Notes under the pieces: model-generated | The model's input: the letters and a program-made list of their open reading frames with translations, nothing else | Database searches by the model: none | Told to the model about the DNA's origin: nothing | Translations under genes and position numbers: made by a program | Shown here: piece by piece, positions 1-8,768 of the stretch | Layout: each line of letters begins with the position of its first letter | How positions within the stretch are numbered: the stretch's first letter is position 1 | Origin: Pseudoprimorskyibacter insulae | GTDB taxonomy: Bacteria; Pseudomonadota; Alphaproteobacteria; Rhodobacterales; Rhodobacteraceae | Assembly: GCF_900302505.1 (NCBI RefSeq) | Contig: NZ_OMOJ01000011.1 | Span: 19,282 to 83,281 of the forward strand | Direction: 5' to 3' | Length of the DNA: 64,000 nucleotides

Positions 1-678
1 TTCTGGCGGGCGGATGGCGAAATGTTGCGCCGGGTGTTTCAGCTTGGCTGGCCCATCGGCCTGACCAACCTGTCCGAGGTCGGCCTGTTCGCCAGCAGTG
101 CTTTTATGGTCGGCTGGCTGGGTACGGTGCCGCTTGCGGCGCATGGCATCGCGCTTCAGGTGGCCACGGCGACCTTTATGATCCATCTGGGCCTTAGCAA
201 TGCGGCGACCGTGCGGGCGGGCGCGGCCCTTGGGCGGCGCGACGTGGCCGGGCTGACTCGCGGGGCCAAGGTGGCCAGCATGACATCGCTGATGATTGCC
301 GTTGTCGCCTCGACCGCGTTCTTTGCGATCCCCGAAGTGCTGATCCGCCCCTTCCTTGATCCGGCGGAACCAAAGCTGGATGAGATCATGTTGATCGGCA
401 CCGGGCTATTGGCGCTCGCTGCTCTGTTCCAGATGTTCGACGGTGCGCAGGTCATCGCGCTTGGCCTGTTGCGCGGCGTGCAAGACACCCGCGTGCCGAT
501 GATCATGGCGGCGACGGCCTATTGGGTGATCGGCCTGCCTGCGGGCTATGTGCTGGCCTTCGTCGCGGGCCTTGGGGCCAAGGGCATTTGGATTGGCTTG
601 GTGCTTGGCCTGTCTGCGGCGGCGGTCATGCTGCTGTGGCGGTTCTGGCGGCATTCGGTCCCGGCTTTGCCGCGCTAG
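1..678 (+). CDS. MATE family multidrug/toxin exporter, C-terminal part
   Basis: The reading frame is open from base 1, so the gene starts before the window; about 225 C-terminal residues are present. The protein is very hydrophobic, with about six predicted membrane helices, and has the MATE-family pattern of a Gly/Leu-rich helix followed by a basic loop (GAALGRRDVAGL) and the late helix 'RGVQDTRVPMI'. MATE proteins export cationic drugs or metabolites across the inner membrane in exchange for Na+ or H+. It ends 62 bases before dgoK on the same strand; nothing links the two functionally. The substrate cannot be read from the sequence. Confidence 0.85.
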   Translation, partial: FWRADGEMLRRVFQLGWPIGLTNLSEVGLFASSAFMVGWLGTVPLAAHGIALQVATATFMIHLGLSNAATVRAGAALGRRDVAGLTRGAKVASMTSLMIAVVASTAFFAIPEVLIRPFLDPAEPKLDEIMLIGTGLLALAALFQMFDGAQVIALGLLRGVQDTRVPMIMAATAYWVIGLPAGYVLAFVAGLGAKGIWIGLVLGLSAAAVMLLWRFWRHSVPALPR

Positions 679-740
679 GCGCTTGCACGCGGGCCGGGGC
701 TGGGCCAAAACGGCGCGAACGCTAACATCGGGGCAGGATC

Positions 741-1640
741 ATGCAAAAAGCCGATTGGATCGCCGTGGACTGGGGCACGTCGCATATGCGCGCCTGGGCC
801 ATGGACGCACAGGACAAGGTGATCGCCGAACGTCATAGCGACCGGGGCATGGGGCAGATCACACCTGATCAATACCCCGGTGTTCTGGCGGATCTGATGG
901 GCGAGTTGCTGCCCGATGGTCCGGTTCAGGCGATCATCTGCGGCATGGCCGGTGCCCGTCAGGGCTGGGTTGAGGCGCCCTATACCGCCGTTCCCTGTAA
1001 CCCGCCGTCCGCTGCGACCGCCGTTCAGGTACAGGCTGGCCAGATCGCCGCATTCATCCTGCCGGGTGTGTCACAAGCCAGCCCGCCTGACGTAATGCGC
1101 GGCGAGGAAACGCAGATCGCGGGCTTCATGGCCGCCAATTCCAAGTTCGACGGGGTGATTTGCCTGCCCGGCACCCATACGAAATGGGTCCATGTCAGCG
1201 CGGGCGAAATCGTCAGCTTTCAGACCTTCATGAGCGGCGAGATTTTCGCTCTGCTGTCTGGCCAATCCGTGCTGCGCCATTCCGTGGCCGGCGATGGCTG
1301 GTCGGATGAGGCTTTTGCCGAGGCCGTCGCCGATGCCATGGCCCGCCCCGGCACGCTGGCGGCAAAACTGTTTTCGATCCGCGCCGATGGGCTGCTGAAT
1401 GGCACCGGGGCCGATGTGGCCCGTGCGCGCTTGTCAGGGCTGTTGATCGGCCTCGAACTGGCGGGGGCGCGGCCTTATTGGCTGGGGCAGGATATCGCGC
1501 TGGTGGGGGCTGCCCCCCTATGCCGCCTTTATCAATCGGCCCTGTCCGCGCAAGGCGCACCCGCCCGTATTGCCGATGTCACGGAAATGACCCTCGCAGG
1601 CTTGATCGCTGCACACGCCACCTTGAAGGATCCGCAATGA
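741..1640 (+). CDS. dgoK: 2-dehydro-3-deoxygalactonokinase
   Basis: A 299-residue cytoplasmic sugar-acid kinase. It phosphorylates 2-keto-3-deoxy-D-galactonate to the 6-phosphate with ATP in the De Ley-Doudoroff pathway of D-galactose. The N-terminus carries the DgoK signature VDWGTSHMRAW (residues 9-19), an actin-fold phosphate-binding loop, and the usual 'CLPGTHTKWV' segment in the middle. Length fits the family. The stop overlaps the dgoA start (ATGA), so the two are translationally coupled. The galactose dehydrogenase and galactonate dehydratase candidates lie far away at 33797-36481. Family assignment is firm; the link to that distant operon is inferred. Confidence 0.93.
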   Translation: MQKADWIAVDWGTSHMRAWAMDAQDKVIAERHSDRGMGQITPDQYPGVLADLMGELLPDGPVQAIICGMAGARQGWVEAPYTAVPCNPPSAATAVQVQAGQIAAFILPGVSQASPPDVMRGEETQIAGFMAANSKFDGVICLPGTHTKWVHVSAGEIVSFQTFMSGEIFALLSGQSVLRHSVAGDGWSDEAFAEAVADAMARPGTLAAKLFSIRADGLLNGTGADVARARLSGLLIGLELAGARPYWLGQDIALVGAAPLCRLYQSALSAQGAPARIADVTEMTLAGLIAAHATLKDPQ

Positions 1641-2248
1641 CCCATCGCAACGTTATCGCCATTCTGCGCGGCATCACCCCGGACCAAGCCGCCGAGGCCG
1701 CCATCGCCTTGGTTGAGGCCGGGATCACCATCATTGAGGTTCCGCTCAATTCGCCCGAGCCGCTGAACAGCATCGCCCGGATGATCGAGGCCGTGGGCGA
1801 CCGCGCGCTGATCGGGGCCGGGACGGTCTTGACGGTTGAGCAGGTGGCCGATCTGGCCGCCATCGGCGCGGCATTGGTCGTCTCGCCCGATTGCAACCCT
1901 GAGGTCATCGCCGCCACCAAGGCCGCTGGCATGCTGTCCTATCCCGGCGTCATGACGCCGACCGAATGCTTTGCCGCGCTGCGGGCCGGGGCGGATGGGC
2001 TGAAATTCTTCCCCGCCTTCCTGACCGGCACCAAAGGGCTGGCGGCGATCAAGGCCGTTCTGCCGCCGGACACGGCCACCTATGCGGTCGGCGGTGTTGG
2101 CCCGGCGCAGTTTGCCGATTGGCAGGCGGTGGGCGTGACCGGCTTTGGCATGGGGTCGAACCTGTTCAAACCGGGCATGGCAACGGGTGACATCGCCGCC
2201 AACGCTCGTGAGGTGGTCGCCGCCTATGACGCGGCTTTCCCGGCCTGA
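1637..2248 (+). CDS. dgoA: 2-dehydro-3-deoxy-6-phosphogalactonate aldolase
   Basis: A 203-residue class I aldolase of the KDPG/KDPGal family. It splits 2-keto-3-deoxy-6-phosphogalactonate into pyruvate and glyceraldehyde 3-phosphate. The start at 1637 is chosen because it overlaps the dgoK stop by four bases and gives the usual family length; a longer in-frame extension upstream lies inside dgoK. The Schiff-base lysine is K123 in GADGLKFFPA and the general-base glutamate is in IIEVPL (E34). Like other DgoA proteins it starts close to the first beta strand. A rho-independent terminator follows at 2283-2313. Confidence 0.93.
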   Translation: MTHRNVIAILRGITPDQAAEAAIALVEAGITIIEVPLNSPEPLNSIARMIEAVGDRALIGAGTVLTVEQVADLAAIGAALVVSPDCNPEVIAATKAAGMLSYPGVMTPTECFAALRAGADGLKFFPAFLTGTKGLAAIKAVLPPDTATYAVGGVGPAQFADWQAVGVTGFGMGSNLFKPGMATGDIAANAREVVAAYDAAFPA

Positions 2249-2282
2249 CCCGGTAATCCTTCGGGATTTTTGATTAATTATT

Positions 2283-2313
2283 GGGCAGTCCTGCCGGGGC
2301 TGCCCTGTTTTTT
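2283..2313 (+). terminator. Rho-independent terminator after dgoA
   Basis: A GGGCAG/CTGCCC stem (2283-2288 with 2300-2305) is followed by a T-rich run to 2313. It lies 34 bases after the dgoA stop and separates dgoKA from the urease operon. Confidence 0.7.
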
Positions 2314-2427
2314 GACATTCTGCCAGGTGAATCCTGCCTTTCCTCCGGCATCGGCCTTGTGACTCGCCATGGCTCCGCAGCAATTTGAGGCAAAGTTGCA
2401 GGGGGTGCCAAAATTCTGGACGCAAGC

Positions 2428-3249
2428 GTGATATCCGCCGCAGACACGGCCAAGGCCCAACGGGCGCGGGGGGCTTTGCGCCTGTCCGCGCGTCGGCGCG
2501 GCCCGCTGTCCGAGATTGGCGAGCTGTATCAGGCGGGCTCTATGAGGCTGCTGTTCCCGCAGCGGCGCGGCCCGGCCCTGTCGGCGGTAATGTTGAACAC
2601 CGCAGGCGGCGTGACGGGCGGCGATCAGTTCGCCCTAGACCTAGAGGCCGAGGCGGGCAGCCATCTGACCATCTCGACCCAAGCGGCCGAACGGATCTAT
2701 CGCGCACAGCCCGGACCGTCGGGGCAAGTCACCAACCGTTTGGTTTTGCGCGACAATACCCGCGTGGATTGGTTGCCGCAGGAAACCATTCTGTTCGATC
2801 AGGCGTCGCTGTCGCGGCGGCTTGAGATCGATATGACCGCCTCATCCCGTCTACTAGCCTGCGAAGCGTTGGTCTTTGGCCGCCGCGCCATGGGCGAAAC
2901 GGTGGACCAATTGCACCTGACCGACCGGATTGACCTGCGGATCGATGGGCGCTTGGCCTTTGCCGACCGTCTGCGCCTGACCAGCAATGCCGAGGCGCAA
3001 CTGGCCCGGATCGGTGTGGCAGGCGGCGCGGTCGCCATGGCGACGATCCTTTTCGCAGCATCGGGCGCGGCGGGCCATGTGCCAGCCTTGCGCGACATGC
3101 TGCCAAACACAGGCGGCGTCAGCGCCCTAAGCGGCGATCTAATCGTGCTGCGGGTGCTGGGCGCCGATTCCTACGCATTGCGCCAATCGGTTTTGCCGGT
3201 TCTGGCCCACCTCAACCAAGCGGCCTTGCCGCGGACCTGGATGATCTGA
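2428..3249 (+). CDS. ureD: Urease accessory protein UreD
   Basis: A 273-residue UreD/UreH protein, the scaffold on which UreF and UreG assemble to load nickel into apo-urease. The beta-strand-rich family signatures are visible: a '[13 protein letters not shown]' segment near residues 56-68 and '[12 protein letters not shown]' after it. A GTG start at 2428 is used; no better ATG precedes it in frame, and the first family-conserved residues follow soon after. It opens the urease operon, and ureA starts one base after its stop. There is no membrane segment, so it is cytoplasmic. Identification rests on family motifs and on its position at the head of ureDABC-EFG. Confidence 0.93.
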   Translation: MISAADTAKAQRARGALRLSARRRGPLSEIGELYQAGSMRLLFPQRRGPALSAVMLNTAGGVTGGDQFALDLEAEAGSHLTISTQAAERIYRAQPGPSGQVTNRLVLRDNTRVDWLPQETILFDQASLSRRLEIDMTASSRLLACEALVFGRRAMGETVDQLHLTDRIDLRIDGRLAFADRLRLTSNAEAQLARIGVAGGAVAMATILFAASGAAGHVPALRDMLPNTGGVSALSGDLIVLRVLGADSYALRQSVLPVLAHLNQAALPRTWMI

Positions 3250-3250
3250 C

Positions 3251-3553
3251 ATGCAATTAACCCCCCGTGAAAAAGACAAACTTCTGGTGGCCATGGCCGC
3301 AATCGTGGCCCGCAAACGGCTTGAGCGCGGCGTGAAACTGAACCACCCCGAAGCGATTGCCCTGATTACGGATGCAGTGGTCGAAGGCGCGCGCGACGGG
3401 CGCAGCGTGGCCGATCTGATGCAGGCGGGGGCGCAGGTCATCAGCCGCGACCAATGCATGGAGGGCATCCCCGAGATGATCCACGAAGTGCAGGTCGAGG
3501 CCACCTTTCCCGACGGCACCAAACTGGTGACCGTTCACAACCCAATTCGATAA
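3251..3553 (+). CDS. ureA: Urease gamma subunit
   Basis: A 100-residue protein of exact family length beginning [11 protein letters not shown]. It has the classic UreA blocks '[10 protein letters not shown]', '[13 protein letters not shown]' and '[26 protein letters not shown]'. UreA, UreB and UreC form the (abc)3 urease that hydrolyses urea to ammonia and carbamate in the cytoplasm. It follows ureD almost without a gap. Assignment is certain at the family level. Confidence 0.98.
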   Translation: MQLTPREKDKLLVAMAAIVARKRLERGVKLNHPEAIALITDAVVEGARDGRSVADLMQAGAQVISRDQCMEGIPEMIHEVQVEATFPDGTKLVTVHNPIR

Positions 3554-3570
3554 CAACAGGGACCGATCCG

Positions 3571-3741
3571 ATGAAAAAAGCTGTGTTCTTCACGTCTCTC
3601 CTTGCGACCCCGGCCATGGCCCATGACGGCGTGCATCTGCACCCGCATGACGGCGCAAGCTGGATGGTCGTTGCGGCGGCGCTGGCAGTGATCCTTGGGG
3701 CAGGGGCCTTGAAACTGGCCAGCACCCGGAGCCGCGCATGA
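3571..3741 (+). CDS. Small membrane-anchored protein inside the urease operon
   Basis: A 56-residue ORF between ureA and ureB. It starts with a signal-peptide-like segment ([17 protein letters not shown], cleavage plausible after residue 17), then a short His/Asp-rich stretch [11 protein letters not shown], one hydrophobic helix (about residues 31-48) and a basic end (STRSRA). Its stop overlaps the ureB ATG (ATGA), which argues for real, coupled translation. The orientation suggests that the His-rich loop faces the periplasm. I do not recognise a named family. A role in periplasmic metal (nickel) handling would fit the histidines and the context, but that is only an inference. Confidence 0.7.
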   Translation: MKKAVFFTSLLATPAMAHDGVHLHPHDGASWMVVAAALAVILGAGALKLASTRSRA

Positions 3742-4043
3742 TCCCCGGAGAGCTGTTTCCAGCTGATGGCGATCTGATCCTGAACGCGGATCGCGAGGCC
3801 ATCACGCTGACCGTTGCCAATACGGGCGACCGGCCTGTGCAGGTCGGCAGTCACTATCATTTTGCCGAAACCAACCCCGCATTGGACTTTGACCGCGATG
3901 CGGCACGGGGCATGCGTCTGGACATCGCCGCAGGCACAGCCGTGCGGTTTGAACCGGGCCAGCGACGCGATGTCGCGCTTATCCCGATCGCGGGCGGGCG
4001 CAAGATCTACGGGTTTAATCAGAAGGTCATGGGCGCGTTGTAG
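3738..4043 (+). CDS. ureB: Urease beta subunit
   Basis: A 101-residue protein of normal UreB length, starting MIPGELFP. It contains the conserved blocks '[19 protein letters not shown]' and '[15 protein letters not shown]', and ends in [10 protein letters not shown]. It is a structural subunit of the cytoplasmic urease. Its start overlaps the stop of the small membrane-protein gene upstream. Two unrelated genes separate it from ureC, whereas in most bacteria ureA, ureB and ureC are adjacent. Confidence 0.97.
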   Translation: MIPGELFPADGDLILNADREAITLTVANTGDRPVQVGSHYHFAETNPALDFDRDAARGMRLDIAAGTAVRFEPGQRRDVALIPIAGGRKIYGFNQKVMGAL

Positions 4044-4076
4044 CGCTGTGCATGTGTGTGCGTTTTGGATCGTCGA

Positions 4077-4475
4077 ATGAAGCTGATTGCTGCGATTTTT
4101 GGGGCCTGTTTGGGGGCATCTGCCGCCATGGGGCAGACCCTTGATTGCGATAATGCGACAAGTCAGGCCGAAATGACTGGTTGTGCATCAATGGCTTACG
4201 ATGCAGCCGATGCCGAGCTGAACCGTCAGTGGAAGCGGGCCATGGCCGCGATGAAGCAGATGGACCGATATTCGCCAAATGCTCAACCTTCGGGCGAAGA
4301 CGTCCTGAGGCAAGCGCAGCGGGCTTGGATCGCTTTTCGCGACCCCGCCTGCGAGGCCGAGAGCTATTTGGCGCGGGGCGGAACGATGCAGAACCAGCTA
4401 TTCTACGTTTGCCTTGAAAGGCTGAGTCGCCAGCGGGCGGAGGATCTTCGCCTCATCGCCGACGGCTTGAATTAA
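4077..4475 (+). CDS. Secreted LprI-like (DUF1311) protein in the urease operon
   Basis: A 132-residue protein with a signal peptide (MKLIAAIFGACLGASAAMG, cleavage near residue 19-20), so probably periplasmic. Cysteines occur in the LprI/DUF1311 pattern: 'LDCDNATSQAEMTGCA' near the mature N-terminus, then AWIAFRDPACEAES and YVCLERLSRQRAEDL, with the family's W-x-x-F/Y-R-x-x-x-C segment. Family members include mycobacterial LprI, a lysozyme inhibitor. The start at 4077 is preferred over 4056 because it begins the signal peptide. Its place between ureB and ureC is odd, and a functional link to urease is not evident. Confidence 0.75.
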   Translation: MKLIAAIFGACLGASAAMGQTLDCDNATSQAEMTGCASMAYDAADAELNRQWKRAMAAMKQMDRYSPNAQPSGEDVLRQAQRAWIAFRDPACEAESYLARGGTMQNQLFYVCLERLSRQRAEDLRLIADGLN

Positions 4476-4518
4476 TGAGTGGAGCGCGCACCGCATGCAA
4501 TTTCAAAGGAGCGGACCA

Positions 4519-5226
4519 ATGAGCCTTATGACCAACCCTCTCAATTTCACAGCGGCCTGTATCAAGGCCTCGGGTGAGCTTTATGTAGAAAACATGCGCA
4601 CGCTGCGCGTGTTCACCGATGCCGCGGTTCAGTCGCAACTGGCGTTCTTCGGTCTGGCCCATCCGCTGCACTATCTGGGTGAGCCGCCGGTGGCCGCAGA
4701 GCCTGTTGCAGCGCCCGCGCCCAAGGCGGCGCCTGCCGCGAAAAAGCCGCCCGCGACGCGCAAACCGGCGGCCCGCAAAGCCGCGCCGAAACCGGCGGCC
4801 AAGCCTGCCGCGAAAGCCGCCCCAAAACCCGCACCGGCCAAACCGGCCCCCGCGCCGAAACCGGCGGCCAAGGTCGAGGCCGCTGCGCCCGCCGCCAAGC
4901 CTGCACCGCAGGCCGTCCCGAAAGCCGAGGCACCAGCACCTGCCGCCAAGCCCGCCGCCGCGCAAGCCGCGCCAGCCGTGGCAAAAGCAGCGCCCGCACC
5001 AGAGGTGAAGCCCGCACCTGCGCCAGCGACCAAACCCGCACCGGCCCCGGCAGCACAAGTTGCGCCCGCGCAAAAACCGGCAGCCCCTGCACCGGCCCCG
5101 AAACCTGTCGCCCCGGCTGTCAAAGCCGAAGCCCCGAAACCCGCTGAGGCAAAACCGCAAACTGCGACGCGTGCACCGTCCGCGCCGCCTGCGATGCCTG
5201 CCAGCAAACCCGTCCTTAAGGAGTGA
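4519..5226 (+). CDS. Ala/Pro/Lys-repeat protein inside the urease operon
   Basis: A 235-residue protein. Residues 1-55 form a compact, probably helical domain (MTNPLNFTAACIKASGELYV..., ending near HPLHYLGEPP) that faintly resembles phasin N-termini. Residues about 60-235 are an extremely low-complexity tail built from AAPKPAAKPA-type repeats, like histone-H1-like or AlgP-like bacterial tails. The start at 4519 is set by an AAGGAG ribosome site just upstream; an in-frame ATG at 4495 lacks one. It ends three bases before ureC, so it is cotranscribed. The tail should be disordered and strongly basic. The function is unknown; DNA, polyester-granule or protein scaffolding roles are all possible. 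Confidence 0.7.
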   Translation: MSLMTNPLNFTAACIKASGELYVENMRTLRVFTDAAVQSQLAFFGLAHPLHYLGEPPVAAEPVAAPAPKAAPAAKKPPATRKPAARKAAPKPAAKPAAKAAPKPAPAKPAPAPKPAAKVEAAAPAAKPAPQAVPKAEAPAPAAKPAAAQAAPAVAKAAPAPEVKPAPAPATKPAPAPAAQVAPAQKPAAPAPAPKPVAPAVKAEAPKPAEAKPQTATRAPSAPPAMPASKPVLKE

Positions 5227-5229
5227 TAC

Positions 5230-6978
5230 ATGCCCGCCAAGATTGCCCGTGCTGATTATGCAGCAATGTTCGGCCCCACGACTGGCGATAAGCTGCGTTT
5301 GGCCGACACAGACCTGATTATCGAGGTTGAACGCGACCTGACCGCCAATGCGGTCGGCGCTGCCGCAGGTCAGAACGGCGCAATCTATGGCGAAGAGGTC
5401 AAGTTCGGCGGCGGTAAGGTGATCCGCGACGGGATGGGCCAATCGCAGGCCACGCGTGCGCAAGGGGCGGTGGATACCGTCATCACCAACGCGCTGATCG
5501 TTGACCATACCGGCATCTATAAGGCGGATGTGGGCCTGAAGAACGGGCGCATTGCCAAGATTGGCAAGGCGGGCAACCCCGACACCCAGCCCGGCGTGAA
5601 CATCATCGTTGGGCCGGGCACTGAGGCCATCGCGGGTGAGGGCAAGATCCTGACGGCAGGCGGTTTCGACAGCCACATCCACTTTATCTGCCCGCAACAG
5701 ATCGAAGACGCGCTGCATTCGGGCCTGACCACCATGCTTGGCGGCGGCACTGGCCCTGCGCATGGCACGCTGGCAACCACCGTCACCCCCGGCCCATGGC
5801 ACCTTGCGCGGATGCTTCAGGCCGCCGATGCCTTCCCGATGAACCTGGCCTTTGCGGGCAAGGGCAATGCCTCGTTGCCTGCCGCGCTGGAGGAGCAGAT
5901 CAAGGCCGGTGCCTGCGCGCTGAAACTGCACGAAGATTGGGGCACGACCCCCGCCGCGATTGACTGCTGCCTGACCGTGGCCGACGCGATGGACGTGCAG
6001 GTGATGATCCACACCGACACGTTGAACGAATCCGGGTTCGTGGAAAATACGGTTGCGGCCATGAAGGGCCGTACCATCCACGCCTTCCACACCGAAGGCG
6101 CGGGCGGCGGGCACGCCCCCGACATCATCAAGATCTGCGGCGAAGAGTTTGTTCTGCCCAGCTCGACCAACCCGACGCGCCCCTACACCGTGAACACGCT
6201 GGAAGAGCATCTGGATATGCTCATGGTCTGTCACCACTTGGATAAATCCATCCCCGAGGATGTGGCCTTTGCCGAAAGCCGCATTCGCCGCGAAACCATC
6301 GCCGCCGAAGATATCCTCCATGATATGGGCGCGTTCTCGATCATCGCGTCCGACAGTCAGGCCATGGGCCGCGTTGGCGAGGTGCTGATCCGCACGTGGC
6401 AAACCGCTGACAAGATGAAGAAACAGCGCGGGCGCTTGGCCGAGGAAACCGGCGACAACGACAATTACCGCGTGCGGCGCTACATCTCAAAATACACGAT
6501 CAACCCCGCAATCGCCCATGGCATCGCGCATGAGATCGGCAGCATCGAAGAGGGCAAACGCGCCGATCTGGTGCTGTGGAACCCGGCGTTCTTTGGCGTA
6601 AAGCCCGAAATGGTGCTGATCGGCGGTATGATCGCCTGCGCGCAGATGGGCGATCCCAACGCCTCAATCCCGACGCCGCAGCCCGTCTATTCGCGCCCGA
6701 TGTTCGGCGCCTATGGCCGCGCGGTCGAAAACTCGGCCGTGACTTTCGTGTCCGAGGCCGCCTTGGCCGAAGGTATTGGTGATAAGCTGGGCCTTGCCAA
6801 AACGGTGCTTGGCGTGCGCAACACGCGCGGGATTGGCAAGAAAGACCTGATCCACAACAGCGCCACCCCGCATGTCGAGGTGAACCCCGAAACCTACGAA
6901 GTCCGCGCCGACGGCGAATTGCTAACTTGCGAGCCCGCCAAAGAACTGCCCATGGCGCAGCGCTATTTCCTGTTCTGA
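5230..6978 (+). CDS. ureC: Urease alpha (catalytic) subunit
   Basis: A 582-residue protein holding the bi-nickel active site. All ligands can be found, each 15 residues later than in Klebsiella numbering: H149 and H151 (DSHIHF), carbamylated K232 (ALKLHED), H261 (MIHTD), H287 (FHTEG), the flap C334-H335 (VCHHL) and D375 (IASDSQ). It hydrolyses urea to ammonia and carbamate with UreA and UreB. It is somewhat longer than the Klebsiella enzyme because of extra residues before the first metal site. It sits directly after the Ala/Pro/Lys-repeat gene and before ureEFG. Nothing suggests loss of activity. Confidence 0.99.
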   Translation: MPAKIARADYAAMFGPTTGDKLRLADTDLIIEVERDLTANAVGAAAGQNGAIYGEEVKFGGGKVIRDGMGQSQATRAQGAVDTVITNALIVDHTGIYKADVGLKNGRIAKIGKAGNPDTQPGVNIIVGPGTEAIAGEGKILTAGGFDSHIHFICPQQIEDALHSGLTTMLGGGTGPAHGTLATTVTPGPWHLARMLQAADAFPMNLAFAGKGNASLPAALEEQIKAGACALKLHEDWGTTPAAIDCCLTVADAMDVQVMIHTDTLNESGFVENTVAAMKGRTIHAFHTEGAGGGHAPDIIKICGEEFVLPSSTNPTRPYTVNTLEEHLDMLMVCHHLDKSIPEDVAFAESRIRRETIAAEDILHDMGAFSIIASDSQAMGRVGEVLIRTWQTADKMKKQRGRLAEETGDNDNYRVRRYISKYTINPAIAHGIAHEIGSIEEGKRADLVLWNPAFFGVKPEMVLIGGMIACAQMGDPNASIPTPQPVYSRPMFGAYGRAVENSAVTFVSEAALAEGIGDKLGLAKTVLGVRNTRGIGKKDLIHNSATPHVEVNPETYEVRADGELLTCEPAKELPMAQRYFLF

Positions 6979-7006
6979 TCCATCCGCCAGACCAAAGAAG
7001 ACCCTC

Positions 7007-7489
7007 ATGCAAACAGCACATCACTACCACGGCCACGCCCATAAACCCGCGTCTGATCGGTTGATCCTGACCTACGAGGACCGGTTCTTGCGGCGCAAGG
7101 TGTTGGTTCTGGCTTCGGGCGGGACGTTGCTCGTGGATCTGGCCAAGACCACCTCGCTCGATCAGGGCGGGGTGCTGATCACAACTGAGGGCGACGAAAT
7201 CGCGATTGAGGCCGCGCCGGAACCGCTTTTGTCGATCACCGGCGAGGATATGGCGCGGCTGGCATGGCATATCGGCAATCGTCATACCCCCTGCCAGATT
7301 GAGCGGAACCGCCTGCTGATCCAGCCCGATCATGTGATCGCTGATATGCTGGTGCGGCTTGGCGCGCGTGTCGAAGAAGTGGAAGAACCCTTTACGCCCG
7401 AAGGTGGGGCCTATGGCCATGGCCGCACCCATGGGCATGACCATTCGCACAGCCACGGCCCCGACGATCATCATCACCATGACCACTGA
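7007..7489 (+). CDS. ureE: Urease accessory nickel metallochaperone UreE
   Basis: A 160-residue nickel-binding chaperone that delivers Ni2+ to the UreDFG complex. The N-terminal domain ('LTYEDRFLRRKVLVLASGGTL') and the C-terminal metal-binding domain ('WHIGNRHTPCQIE', with a conserved His) are followed by a His-rich tail, GRTHGHDHSHSHG then DDHHHHDH, and His also clusters at the N-terminus (HHYHGHAHK). The double His-rich ends predict high nickel capacity. The ureF start lies inside the last codons. No nickel permease gene is present in the operon, so uptake must be encoded elsewhere. Confidence 0.95.
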   Translation: MQTAHHYHGHAHKPASDRLILTYEDRFLRRKVLVLASGGTLLVDLAKTTSLDQGGVLITTEGDEIAIEAAPEPLLSITGEDMARLAWHIGNRHTPCQIERNRLLIQPDHVIADMLVRLGARVEEVEEPFTPEGGAYGHGRTHGHDHSHSHGPDDHHHHDH

Positions 7490-8114
7490 CCCGCACCTGA
7501 TCCTGCATCAGATCTTCTCGCCTGCCTTTCCGGTGGGGGCCTTTGCCTATTCGCACGGGCTAGAGGCCGCGGTGCAGGGCGGAATCATTGGCGATGCTAC
7601 AGATTTGCAGGGCTGGCTTGAGGACATTCTAAACCACGGGTCCGGCTGGTCTGATGCTGTGTTGTTTGCCCATGCGGCGCGCGGCGATGACATTGGCCCG
7701 CTGAACGAATTGGCTTTGGCTATGGTGCCCTCGGCGGATCGGCGGCTGGAGACGGAAAAGCAAGGCGCGGCCTTTGCGACCTGCGCGCGGGATCTGTGGG
7801 GCGTCGATTTGCCGAATGCGGCTTATCCGGTGGCGGTGGGGCGGTTGGTGCATCTGCTGGGATTGCCGCAGCGCGATGCGCTGCGCCTGTATTTGCAGGC
7901 TTTTGCTGCCAATATCACCAGCGCGGGCGTCCGCCTGATCCCGCTTGGCCAGACCGATGGTCAACGCATCACCTTGGCGCTGGCCCCGCTTCACCAAACC
8001 ATCGCTGATCGCGCGATTACGGCGGATTTGGACGACATCGGCGGCTTTGTTCCGATGGTCGACATCGCCTCGCAGCGCCACGCGGCCCTGTATTCGCGGA
8101 TCTTCCGCACCTGA
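7479..8114 (+). CDS. ureF: Urease accessory protein UreF
   Basis: A 211-residue helical UreF, which bridges UreD and UreG in the nickel-loading complex. The start at 7479 overlaps the ureE end by 11 bases; the longer in-frame extension is only ureE in another frame. Diagnostic blocks are 'FSPAFPVGAFAYSHGLE' near the N-terminus and 'AANITSAGVRLIPLGQTDGQ' in the middle, followed by 'IASQRHAALYSRIFRT' at the C-terminus, the tail that contacts UreD. Length matches the family. Confidence 0.95.
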   Translation: MTTDPHLILHQIFSPAFPVGAFAYSHGLEAAVQGGIIGDATDLQGWLEDILNHGSGWSDAVLFAHAARGDDIGPLNELALAMVPSADRRLETEKQGAAFATCARDLWGVDLPNAAYPVAVGRLVHLLGLPQRDALRLYLQAFAANITSAGVRLIPLGQTDGQRITLALAPLHQTIADRAITADLDDIGGFVPMVDIASQRHAALYSRIFRT

Positions 8115-8132
8115 CGACGAAGGAGAGACCCC

Positions 8133-8768
8133 ATGCCATCCCCGAACGGACCTTTACGCGTGGGCCTTGGTGGCCCTGTGGGCGCGGGCAAGACCACGCT
8201 AACGGCAGCGCTGTGCCGGGCGCTGCGCGATAAGGTGTCGATGGCCGTTGTCACCAATGACATCTACACGCAGGAAGACGCCGAAGAACTGATGCGCCAG
8301 CAAGTTCTGCCGCTGGACCGGATCAAGGGGGTGGAAACGGGCGGCTGCCCGCATACCGCAATCCGCGAAGATGCCTCGATCAACCTTGCCGCTATTGCCG
8401 AGTTGAATGAGGCGCATCCCGATCTGGATCTGATCTTGATTGAATCGGGGGGCGATAACCTGTCGGCGACGTTCAGCCCCGAACTGGCCGATGTGACGAT
8501 CTATGTGATCGACACCGCGGCAGGCGAAGAAATCCCGCGCAAGGGCGGGCCTGCCATCACCAAATCGGATATCCTTGTGATCAACAAGACGGATCTTGCC
8601 CCTTATGTCGGGGCCTCGCTTGAGGTGATGGAGCGGGACGCGACCCGGATGCGCGCCGGGCGGCCCTTTGTGTTTGCGTCCCTGCGCCACGGGAATGGCG
8701 TGGATGAGATCATCGCGCTGCTGTCGCAAATCGGCGGCTTGGCCGTGCCGGGCATCGCCGCCGAATAA
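8133..8768 (+). CDS. ureG: Urease accessory GTPase UreG
   Basis: A 211-residue SIMIBI GTPase that powers nickel insertion. The P-loop GGPVGAGKT spans residues 13-21, and the nickel-binding C72-P-H74 motif lies in [13 protein letters not shown]. The Walker-B-like ESGGDNL segment and guanine-specificity NKTDLA are present. It follows ureF by 18 bases with a GGAGAG ribosome site. It is the last gene of the operon; its stop abuts the stop of the convergent lactonase gene with no gap. Confidence 0.97.
   Translation: MPSPNGPLRVGLGGPVGAGKTTLTAALCRALRDKVSMAVVTNDIYTQEDAEELMRQQVLPLDRIKGVETGGCPHTAIREDASINLAAIAELNEAHPDLDLILIESGGDNLSATFSPELADVTIYVIDTAAGEEIPRKGGPAITKSDILVINKTDLAPYVGASLEVMERDATRMRAGRPFVFASLRHGNGVDEIIALLSQIGGLAVPGIAAE

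Noticed and set aside
1532..2425. A 297-codon minus-strand frame opposite dgoA
   Set aside because: It overlaps dgoA fully and crosses the terminator at 2283-2313; no family features.
2380..2427. Possible sigma-54 (NtrC-type) promoter upstream of ureD
   Set aside because: A GG and a downstream GC doublet exist, but the spacing is seven rather than ten bases, so the -24/-12 pattern is not met.
4730..5150. Tandem direct repeats that could suggest a CRISPR or satellite array
   Set aside because: The repetition is codon-level (Ala, Pro, Lys) within one open frame, with no constant repeat-spacer units.
4453..6402. A 649-codon open frame on the minus strand opposite the repeat protein and ureC
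   Set aside because: It is an antisense shadow of GC-rich codons: the translation is Arg/Gly-rich with no family pattern, and ureC on the other strand is certain.
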